Assembly (NCBI GenBank): GCA_945878515.1
Contig: CAMCTL010000111.1
Coordinates: 1-11,780 of the forward strand
From: Flavobacterium psychrophilum
GTDB taxonomy: Bacteria > Bacteroidota > Bacteroidia > Flavobacteriales > Flavobacteriaceae
DNA length: 11,780 bases
Direction of reading: 5' to 3'
Every line of letters starts with the position of its first letter. The stretch's first letter is position 1. The notes beneath the pieces are model-generated. The model was not told the DNA's origin. It was given only the letters and a program-made list of their open reading frames with translations, and made no database searches. Positions 7,037 to 11,780 of the stretch are shown here, one piece after another. Position numbers and translations under genes: made by a program.

Positions 7037-7286
7037 TTTTTGCTATTTTAGGTTATCATTTGCACTTGAAATACATTGCCAAATTAAATAAATATGGATT
7101 AAATTTACAAATACTGTGCGAAAATACAAAAATAATTTTACAAAAAACTAGCAGTTAACAGCAGTTTGGCAATATTGGCGGGCTTTTGGCTAAATTTAAA
7201 GTTTGTTTTGTATAGCTTTAAAAAATGCTTAATAGAAAGTTTCGGCTTCTTTAGTCCACAACAGCCCCAAAACATTACATAAACCA
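7037..7286. other. Gene-free region upstream of the accessory block, with repeat motifs
   Basis: No gene is seen in these 250 bases. On the - strand, TATTTTTG at 7127-7134 fits the -7 box TAnnTTTG and could drive the three-gene set with a leader of about 90 bases. No -33 TTG is at the right distance. ATTGCCAAA (7075-7083) and TTTGGCAAT (7165-7173) form a 9-bp inverted pair around that box. TAGCAGTTAAC (7149-7159) and TAAAGTTTGTT (7197-7207) are the right-hand copies of the block-flanking repeats. The stretch 7160-7286, with GGCGGGCTTTTGGC, has the look of a dispersed Bacteroidota spacer repeat, recalled and not checked. Confidence 0.4.
7149..7159. repeat. Right member of the inverted repeat flanking the three-gene block
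   Basis: TAGCAGTTAAC is the exact reverse complement of 5076-5086. The two copies enclose 2.06 kb containing only the three-gene block and its leader. Outside it, the direct repeat TAAAGTTTGTT occurs at 7197-7207. Confidence 0.55.
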
Positions 7287-7323
7287 AAAATCCCTTTTGA
7301 ACTCCTATTTCAAAAGGGATTTT
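7287..7323 (-). terminator. Intrinsic terminator of the suf cluster
   Basis: A perfect 15-bp stem, AAAATCCCTTTTGAA (7287-7301) with TTCAAAAGGGATTTT (7309-7323), has a 7-base loop. It lies 25 bases beyond the DUF2480 stop. T-runs on both sides mean it could work in both directions, insulating the suf genes from the accessory block. Confidence 0.85.
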
Positions 7324-7348
7324 GTTTTAAAAAGTATCAATGATAATT

Positions 7349-7849
7349 TTATTTCTTCTTAAAAAGCGGCACCGCCGAACACGCTTCGCCATACATAATA
7401 CTTCTGGCAAAAGGCTGTAAATAATGCGCAGCCAAAATATAAGCACGCATCGGAACTGGTTTTTTCGAACAGCCTTTGATAATTACGGGTTTGTTTTCAT
7501 AGGCAGAATAATCCATTTTGGAAAGGATTTCTTCGTACAAAGCAGCATCCAAATCTTCGATACTTCCGTTTATTATTTTCTTGGCAAAAGGAGCCAATTG
7601 AATCGCAACCAAAATCGTTGCCCAAGCAGGAAAAATGGCATCAGTGCTACAATTGATAGCTACATATTGGTCTTTGTATTGCGACCAGTCGTGGTTTTTT
7701 AGGTGTTCTCTAAAGTCTTTTTCTTTCAACAAAAAACCTTCCAGAAACCATTGCGAAATATCAATTTGCACACGAATTCCCTTTGGATAATAATCTTCGA
7801 GATCGAATACTTCCAAAGCGCTGTTGGCTACTTTATTTACAATTTCCAT
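7349..7849 (-). CDS. DUF2480-family protein, last gene of the suf cluster
   Basis: A 166-residue soluble protein that I recognise as the DUF2480 family, found in Bacteroidota and usually next to suf genes. It opens with EIVNKVANSALEVFDLEDYYP. Three cysteines sit in conserved-looking settings: Cys67 in VAINCSTDAIFPAWA, Cys127 in IIKGCSKKPVP and Cys157 in YGEACSAVPLFKKK. Two half-repeats are visible: 'C-S...A-x-L-V/A-x-x-L-x-P-F-A-[KR]' at 67-90 and at 127-149, which suggests an internal duplication. Three cysteines plus the operon position make a role in Fe-S assembly or cluster binding plausible, but this is inference. It follows the DUF59 gene by 78 bases, a spacer rich in GTTTAAAA repeats, and ends before a strong terminator. 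Confidence 0.87.
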   Translation of the reverse strand: MEIVNKVANSALEVFDLEDYYPKGIRVQIDISQWFLEGFLLKEKDFREHLKNHDWSQYKDQYVAINCSTDAIFPAWATILVAIQLAPFAKKIINGSIEDLDAALYEEILSKMDYSAYENKPVIIKGCSKKPVPMRAYILAAHYLQPFARSIMYGEACSAVPLFKKK

Positions 7850-7927
7850 TTTGAAAAGTTTAAAAGTTTAAAATTGTTTAAAAGTTTAAAGTTGCGTAAC
7901 CTTAACCTTTTAACCTTGAACAAATTT
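7850..7927. repeat. Low-complexity tandem GTTTAAAA-type repeats in an intra-operon spacer
   Basis: The spacer between the DUF59 and DUF2480 genes holds four near copies of AAAAGTTTA at 7854-7890. A run of AACCTTAACCTTTTAACCTT-like units follows at 7898-7918. There is no coding capacity. Confidence 0.5.
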
Positions 7928-8251
7928 TTACAACATTCCAAGTTCAAGTTTCGCTTCTTCGCTCATCAAATCTTTGTTCCAAGGCGGATCAAAAGTAATT
8001 TCTACTTCGGCTCCTGTGATGTGCTCGATTGATTTTACTTTTTCTTCTACTTCTCTCGGTAAACTTTCCGCCACAGGACAGTTTGGGGAAGTCAGTGTCA
8101 TCAGGATTTTTACTTCAAAATCCGTGTTGACCATTACATCGTAAATCAATCCTAGTTCATAAATATCTACAGGAATTTCTGGGTCGTAAATCGTTTTTAG
8201 TTTCGCTACGATTTGTTCTCCTAATTGGTTGGTGTCTATTGCTTGTTCCAT
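7928..8251 (-). CDS. DUF59/MIP18-family Fe-S cluster assembly protein (SufT/PaaD-like)
   Basis: A 107-residue single-domain protein of the DUF59 (MIP18) family, small cytosolic proteins that help mature or transfer Fe-S clusters. The domain is complete: the N-terminal signature IYDPEIPVDIYELGLIYDV (21-39), the strand VKILMTLTSPNCPVAESLP with the conserved Cys58, and the C-terminal TFDPPWNKDLMSEEAKLELG. In Bacteroidota this gene normally follows sufE directly. Here a 686-base gap containing the GxxExxY gene and repeats separates them, so expression may depend on read-through across a large hairpin (8299-8455). The family call is secure; whether it is a true SufT orthologue is less so. Confidence 0.92.
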   Translation of the reverse strand: MEQAIDTNQLGEQIVAKLKTIYDPEIPVDIYELGLIYDVMVNTDFEVKILMTLTSPNCPVAESLPREVEEKVKSIEHITGAEVEITFDPPWNKDLMSEEAKLELGML

Positions 8252-8298
8252 AGTTTTTTTGTTTTTACCTGATTACAATTTAAGGTTTTGTTTTTTTG

Positions 8299-8328
8299 AA
8301 CCATATAAGGCATTAAAGGTCATTTAAG
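8299..8328 (-). repeat. Repeat copy A, inverted relative to copies B and C
   Basis: Thirty bases beginning AACCATATAAGGCATT. The reverse complement matches copy C with one mismatch and copy B with three. With B (8426-8455) it forms a near-perfect 30-bp stem with a 97-base loop. The loop carries its own 9-bp hairpin, GTTTTAATT 8341-8349 with AATTAAAAC 8358-8366. It lies between the GxxExxY and DUF59 genes. Confidence 0.8.
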
Positions 8329-8425
8329 CTTTTGTAAATTGTTTTAATTTCGAACTTAATTAAAACTTCAAACATTTTTAAATGTATAATAAATAGTATT
8401 GTTTTGATGGTCTTTTATAATCCAA

Positions 8426-8457
8426 CTTATATGACCTTAAATGCCTTTTATGGTTAG
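8426..8457 (+). repeat. Repeat copy B, directly downstream of the GxxExxY gene
   Basis: A 32-base unit, CTTATATGACCTTAA then ATGCCTTTTATGGTTAG. It differs from copy C at two positions and has the same orientation. It ends four bases from the GxxExxY stop codon. Copy C lies equally close to the sufE stop. Confidence 0.8.
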
Positions 8458-8461
8458 TTTT

Positions 8462-8869
8462 TTATTCTTCTAAATACCTATATAATTCATTAACATAAGA
8501 TTTTTGTCCTTCTTTAAAAATATGAGTTACGTTGAAATTAATGATTAAACCTATAGGCACTTCTAAAAGTTTCATATACGTTAAAAGTTGAGCTTCGTGA
8601 ATAGGTAGAACTTTTTCGACAGATTTTAATTCTACAACCAAAGTTTTTTCTACAAACAAGTCACATCTCAAACCTGCCTCAACTTCTAATCCTTTATAAT
8701 TTATTGGAATTATTAACTCTGTTTGAAAATCAAATCCTCTGATTGTTAATTCTTTTTTCAAACAACTATTATAAACACTTTCTAAAAGGCCAGGTCCAAG
8801 ATGTTTGTGAACTTCTATAGCGCAACCATTAACCTGATAAATCAAATCTTTCAGATATGTTTTTGTCAT
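8462..8869 (-). CDS. GxxExxY-family protein (PD-(D/E)XK nuclease superfamily)
   Basis: A 135-residue protein of the GxxExxY family, which belongs to the PD-(D/E)XK nuclease superfamily; the biological role is unknown. The family motif is GLLESVY (27-33), following HKHLGPG. The nuclease-like core is visible as CDLFVEKTLVVELKS, with Asp70, Glu80 and Lys82 in the D-x(n)-E-x-K arrangement, then Gln94 and Tyr98 in EAQLLTYMK. All the expected acidic and lysine residues are present, so it may be catalytically active, though nuclease activity for the family is inferred from fold. It interrupts the suf cluster between sufE and the DUF59 gene and is flanked by direct copies of a 32-bp repeat (8426-8457 and 8901-8932). 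That suggests a mobile or passenger unit rather than a suf component. Confidence 0.9.
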   Translation of the reverse strand: MTKTYLKDLIYQVNGCAIEVHKHLGPGLLESVYNSCLKKELTIRGFDFQTELIIPINYKGLEVEAGLRCDLFVEKTLVVELKSVEKVLPIHEAQLLTYMKLLEVPIGLIINFNVTHIFKEGQKSYVNELYRYLEE

Positions 8870-8900
8870 AATTTAAAATCCCAATTAATTTCTACTTTCA

Positions 8901-8932
8901 CTTAAATGACCTTAAATGCCTTATATGGTTAG
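8901..8932 (+). repeat. Repeat copy C, between sufE and the GxxExxY gene
   Basis: A 32-base unit, CTTAAATGACCTTAA then ATGCCTTATATGGTTAG, the closest match to the other copies. It begins four bases after the sufE stop codon on the coding strand. Within it, AAGGCATTT and AAGGTCATTT repeat in tandem at about ten bases on the - strand. Confidence 0.8.
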
Positions 8933-8936
8933 CCAA

Positions 8937-9356
8937 TCATTTTTGTGCATCGAATGCCAATGCATACATTTTTATGTTTTTAATCATCGAAACCAGTCCG
9001 TTGGCTCGTGTGGGCGACAAATGTTCTTTTAATCCAATTTCGTCAATGAAATCCATATCGGCATTCAAAATATCCGAAGATTTTTGGTTCGAAAAAACCC
9101 GAATCAATATCGCAATAATTCCTTTGGTTAAAATGGCATCGCTATCGGCAGTAAAGATAATTTTCTCTTGATTTTCTTCGCCTTTAAGCCAAACTTTCGA
9201 TTGGCAACCTTTAATGATGTTAGCTTCGGTTTTGAATTCTTCTTCAATTAACGGTAGGTTTTTACCCAAATCGATGATGTATTCATAGCGTTGCATCCAA
9301 TCGTCAAACATTGCAAATTCGCCTATTATTTCTTCTTGTATTTCTTTAATGCTCAT
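8937..9356 (-). CDS. sufE: Cysteine desulfuration protein SufE
   Basis: A 139-residue SufE, the sulfur acceptor that takes persulfide from SufS and passes it to the SufBCD scaffold in the cytosol. The acceptor cysteine is in IIKGCQSKVWL, and Cys51 falls at the same number as in E. coli SufE. The N-terminal WMQRYEYIIDLGKNLP and the C-terminal LSPTRANGLVSMIKNIK are the usual family blocks. Length is normal. It starts 22 bases after the small lipoprotein-like gene, and sufS lies one gene upstream, so the partners are co-transcribed. Repeat copy C begins four bases after the stop. Confidence 0.97.
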   Translation of the reverse strand: MSIKEIQEEIIGEFAMFDDWMQRYEYIIDLGKNLPLIEEEFKTEANIIKGCQSKVWLKGEENQEKIIFTADSDAILTKGIIAILIRVFSNQKSSDILNADMDFIDEIGLKEHLSPTRANGLVSMIKNIKMYALAFDAQK

Positions 9357-9378
9357 GTTATGCTGAATTTATTCAGTA

Positions 9379-9813
9379 TTATTCTTTTTTAGCAAATGAA
9401 TTAATTTTAGTAACCAATTTATTGATAGTTTCCGGCGGAAAACCGTGGTCAAAGGAAGCCGTTTTGTATTCCTTATCTTTAAAATTAATTTTCAGATTTC
9501 CAATAGCCGCACCATCGTGAAACCGTTTTTCGGTGGGTGCTTTCAAAGTTGCCAAACTATCCAATGCAATAGTTTCAAAATAACCTACCAATTCTTTCCA
9601 ATCTTCCTCCGAAATTTTTGTGGCTGCCGATTGGTCGTTGCCGTTTCTATCTTTAGAAACAGAAACCATTTGGTTTTGAATCGTGATTTTTTGATAGAAA
9701 CCTCGTGTGTTGGCAGTATATTCCAAAACCGCCTTTTTCAAATCATTTTTGTTTTGACTTTCGCAGCTTTTGCTAAGGAAAACACTCAATAAAATCATTG
9801 TAAATAGTTTCAT
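9379..9813 (-). CDS. Small exported or lipoprotein-like protein between sufS and sufE
   Basis: A 144-residue protein that I do not recognise by name. It begins MKLFTMILLSVFLSKSCESQ: a short basic start, a hydrophobic run and Cys17. This is a plausible lipoprotein signal, although KS before the cysteine departs from the usual LxGC lipobox. The mature part has EEDWKELVGYFETIALDSLATLKAPTEKRFHDGAAIGNLKI and YKTASFDHGFPPETINKLVTKI. It starts 11 bases after the sufS stop and ends 22 bases before sufE, so it is surely in the same transcript. An envelope protein inside a cytosolic Fe-S operon is curious, and no link to sulfur transfer can be shown from sequence. The coding call is strong and the location moderate. 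Confidence 0.8.
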   Translation of the reverse strand: MKLFTMILLSVFLSKSCESQNKNDLKKAVLEYTANTRGFYQKITIQNQMVSVSKDRNGNDQSAATKISEEDWKELVGYFETIALDSLATLKAPTEKRFHDGAAIGNLKINFKDKEYKTASFDHGFPPETINKLVTKINSFAKKE

Positions 9814-9824
9814 CGTATTTATAA

Positions 9825-11039
9825 TTAAGATAACATTAGTTTTGCTTTTTTAACGGCTTCGACCATAACGTCAATTTCTTCTTTGGTATTATAAAATGCG
9901 AACGAAGCACGAATTGTTCCCGGAATTTTAAAGAAATCCATAACCGGTTGCGCACAATGATGGCCTGTTCGAACAGCAATTCCCAATTTATCAACTATCG
10001 TTCCAATGTCATAAGGGTGAATGCCTTCAATATTGAATGAAACCACCGAAGTTTTTTCCTTGGCTGTACCAAAAATTTTCAAACCTTCGATTTCTAGTAA
10101 TCGTTTTGTGGCATAAGCCAATAATTCTAATTCCTGTTGTTGAATGTTGTCAAAACCTATCGAATTCATATAATCAACGGCTGTTCCCAAAACAATTCCA
10201 CCAGCAATATTAGGCGTTCCTGCTTCAAATTTGTGTGGCAAATCAGCATAAGTAGTTTTCTCGAAAGTTACTTCCTTGATCATTTCGCCACCACCTTGAT
10301 ACGGCGGTAATTTATTGAGCCAAGCTTCTTTTCCGTATAAAATTCCAACGCCTGTTGGCCCACAAATTTTATGTCCCGAAAAAACATAAAAATCACAATC
10401 CAATGCTTGAACATCAGGTTTTAAATGCGGGACGGCTTGCGCTCCATCAATCAAGACCGTTGCGCCAAATTCGTGGGCTTTGTCAATCATGCATTTAATG
10501 GGATTCACAGTTCCCAGAGCATTCGAGATATGATTTACAGTGACGATTTTGGTTTTATCCGACAACAGTTTATCGTATTCTGCCATAATCAATTCGCCGT
10601 TTTCATTCATCGGAATCACTTTCAAAACAGCTCCAGTTTTCTCGCACAACATTTGCCAAGGCACAATATTACTGTGATGTTCCATTGCCGAGACCAAAAC
10701 TTCATCGCCTGATTTTAGTATCGAAGCAAAACCATTGGCAACAGCATTAATACTATGAGTAGTTCCCGAAGTAAAAATTACTTCGTGAGCGAATTGGGCA
10801 TTGATATGATTTTGAATTTTACCTCGTGAAATTTCGTAAGCATCGGTAGCCAATTGGCTCAAAGTATGCACGCCACGATGAATGTTGGCGTTGATTTCCT
10901 GATAATATTTGGCAATCGCATCAATCACAATTTGTGGTTTTTGCGATGTGGCTCCATTGTCAAAATAGACCAAAGGTTTTCCGTTGACCGTTCTGGAAAG
11001 TATTGGAAAATCGGCTCTAACTTTATTGATGTCTAACAT
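9825..11039 (-). CDS. sufS: Cysteine desulfurase SufS
   Basis: A PLP-dependent class V aminotransferase-fold enzyme that converts cysteine to alanine and holds the sulfur as a persulfide for SufE. I take the start as ATG at 11037-11039, giving MLDINKVRADFPIL and 404 residues, close to E. coli SufS. The frame stays open for 20 more codons upstream, but those overlap the candidate promoter and look non-coding. Key motifs are VYFDNGATSQKP, AMEHHSNIVPW, the PLP lysine Lys224 in FSGHKICGPTGVG, and the catalytic Cys362 in RTGHHCAQP; the last two sit within two residues of their E. coli positions. The long loop around the cysteine marks it as SufS-type rather than IscS. It heads the suf run here; sufB, sufC and sufD are not in the window. 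Confidence 0.97.
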   Translation of the reverse strand: MLDINKVRADFPILSRTVNGKPLVYFDNGATSQKPQIVIDAIAKYYQEINANIHRGVHTLSQLATDAYEISRGKIQNHINAQFAHEVIFTSGTTHSINAVANGFASILKSGDEVLVSAMEHHSNIVPWQMLCEKTGAVLKVIPMNENGELIMAEYDKLLSDKTKIVTVNHISNALGTVNPIKCMIDKAHEFGATVLIDGAQAVPHLKPDVQALDCDFYVFSGHKICGPTGVGILYGKEAWLNKLPPYQGGGEMIKEVTFEKTTYADLPHKFEAGTPNIAGGIVLGTAVDYMNSIGFDNIQQQELELLAYATKRLLEIEGLKIFGTAKEKTSVVSFNIEGIHPYDIGTIVDKLGIAVRTGHHCAQPVMDFFKIPGTIRASFAFYNTKEEIDVMVEAVKKAKLMLS

Positions 11040-11065
11040 TGTCTTATTTAGAATTTTTCTAAATA

Positions 11066-11099
11066 CAAAAGTAATAAAACTTCGAGGAATTTTTACCAA
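11066..11099 (-). promoter_or_regulatory. Candidate promoter of the sufS-led operon
   Basis: On the - strand TTG (11099-11097) is followed, after 23 bases, by TACTTTTG (11073-11066). Both halves fit the Bacteroidota consensus TTG-N17-23-TAnnTTTG. The -7 box lies 26 bases before the chosen sufS ATG and inside the longer alternative reading frame, which supports the shorter start. Confidence 0.55.
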
Positions 11100-11117
11100 A
11101 CAGCTGTTAATAATTAT

Positions 11118-11169
11118 ACCATTTAAGGCATTAAAGAATAAATCGGAAATCTTTAATGTCTTATTTGGT
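11118..11169. repeat. Repeat copy D, an imperfect palindrome in the sufS divergent promoter region
   Basis: ACCATTTAAGGCATTAAAG (11118-11136) pairs with CTTTAATGTCTTATTTGGT (11151-11169) with three mismatches and a 14-base loop. The left arm matches repeat copy A at 18 of 19 positions, so it belongs to the family around the GxxExxY gene. It lies just upstream of the sufS promoter and 40 bases before the divergent serine hydrolase gene, and could be regulatory or an inserted repeat. Confidence 0.7.
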
Positions 11170-11208
11170 AAAACTGTATCTTGCAGTAAATTATAAATTG
11201 AGCTTCAA

Positions 11209-11780
11209 ATGAAAAAAATCATAAAATTTCTCGCCTTCTTAATTTTAGTGTTTTTGATTTACTTTGGATACACAACTTACCCAAAACTCGATTTAATCTC
11301 AGGATTTTCGGCAAAAAGTATGGCTTCGGGACATTTTATAGACCATCGTTCGCAAGATATAATTGAAAAAAACGACAATGATATTCCAAAAATTGATTGG
11401 GCAAAAAACACGATTAATGAAGAGGAGAAATTTGCTACGGCAACGGTTTATGGATTGAAGGAAAGAAAAGCCATTTACCGCGAAGGTTTAGGCGCTACAT
11501 TAATCAACGATGATTTCGATGTTTCCAAACCGTACAAAGTTCCAAAAAGAACAAAACAGACCAATAATTTCCCTTTTCCTTATGGCAATAAGGAACAAAA
11601 AGACACCGTTTTTGCCAATATTGACTATGCCAAATTAGAAAAGGCTGTAGCCAATGCTTTTGATGAAAAAGGAAAATTAAGCAAAAGAACGCGCTCAGTT
11701 ATTGTGATTTATAAAGACAAAATCATTGCCGAAAAATACGCGCCAGGAATTGATAAAAATTCTAAAATATTAGGTTGGTC
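11209..11780 (+). CDS. Membrane-anchored serine hydrolase, class C beta-lactamase-like, N-terminal part
   Basis: The first 190 codons of a gene running off the right end. The N-terminus (MKKIIKFLAFLILVFLIYFGYTTYP) is a signal anchor, placing the enzyme at the membrane facing the periplasm. The ectodomain shows features of serine beta-lactamase/penicillin-binding-like hydrolases: EEKFATATVYGLKERKAIYREGLGATLI, then a helix YAKLEKAVANAFDEKG, and SVIVIYKDKIIAEKYAPG before ILGWS. In the family GWSM-[TS]-K-[ST] holds the nucleophile S-x-x-K, so the window stops within the codon of, or just before, the catalytic serine motif. The ATG at 11209 follows an A-rich sequence. It diverges from sufS with 169 bases between the two starts. 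The substrate is unknown; a peptide or ester hydrolase is as likely as a lactamase. Confidence 0.85.
   Translation, partial: MKKIIKFLAFLILVFLIYFGYTTYPKLDLISGFSAKSMASGHFIDHRSQDIIEKNDNDIPKIDWAKNTINEEEKFATATVYGLKERKAIYREGLGATLINDDFDVSKPYKVPKRTKQTNNFPFPYGNKEQKDTVFANIDYAKLEKAVANAFDEKGKLSKRTRSVIVIYKDKIIAEKYAPGIDKNSKILGW

Noticed and set aside
7075..7173. Integron attC site upstream of the accessory block
   Set aside because: A 9-bp inverted pair exists, but the GTTRRRY and RYYYAAC core sites in the right places are not seen and no integrase is in the window.
4937..7301. Shared AATCCCTTTTGAA at 4937-4949 and 7289-7301 as target duplication around the accessory block
   Set aside because: Both copies are the left arms of intrinsic terminators. 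This stem sequence is a common terminator type in AT-rich flavobacteria, so convergent use is the simpler explanation.
8299..8932. CRISPR-like array from the 30-32 base repeats
   Set aside because: There are only three copies, in mixed orientation, with spacing of about 97 and 440 bases and a gene between two of them. No cas genes are nearby.
10425..10712. 95-residue + strand frame inside sufS
   Set aside because: It is antisense to the conserved SufS core and has no supporting motif or start signal.
11040..11099. N-terminal extension of SufS starting at 11099
   Set aside because: It would cover the candidate promoter, makes a non-family basic leader, and the ATG at 11039 gives the expected SufS length and active-site numbering.

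Overview
The window looks like chromosome from a Flavobacterium-type member of the Bacteroidota. It is AT-rich, protein identities are flavobacterial in style, candidate promoters match the Bacteroidota -7 box TAnnTTTG rather than an E. coli -10, and the spacers carry palindromic repeats. No rRNA, tRNA, transposase or CRISPR array was seen.

Left part (1-4971, all + strand): the 3' end of an Old Yellow Enzyme-type flavin oxidoreductase, a Gfo/Idh/MocA dehydrogenase, a YbjJ-like major facilitator transporter, and the ribosome-associated GTPase HflX with its terminator. The three spacers before the dehydrogenase, the transporter and hflX each hold a different palindromic element: about 200 bp at 650-860, 33 bp at 2074-2106, and 122 bp at 3479-3600.

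Middle (about 5059-7207): an AT-rich accessory block on the - strand. It holds three tightly overlapping genes: a TIGR04255-like protein, a protein with an NWDGF motif, and a protein with SVNR and HSDI motifs. The block is bracketed by an 11-bp perfect inverted repeat (GTTAACTGCTA) and an 11-bp direct repeat (TAAAGTTTGTT). It sits between the convergent ends of hflX and the suf cluster. This is the best candidate here for an undescribed multi-gene system. Its function cannot be read from the sequence.

Right part (7287-11039, - strand): an iron-sulfur cluster assembly (SUF) cluster in the order sufS, small lipoprotein-like gene, sufE, GxxExxY gene, DUF59 gene, DUF2480 gene, ending at a strong terminator. 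SufS mobilises sulfur from cysteine and SufE accepts it. The DUF59 and DUF2480 proteins are probably cluster-maturation partners. The GxxExxY gene, a PD-(D/E)XK-superfamily protein, looks like an insertion. It is flanked by two direct copies of a roughly 32-bp repeat, with a third copy inverted just downstream. A related palindrome lies in the promoter region upstream of sufS.

Right edge: a divergent gene for a membrane-anchored class C beta-lactamase-like serine hydrolase, cut at its catalytic serine by the window end.
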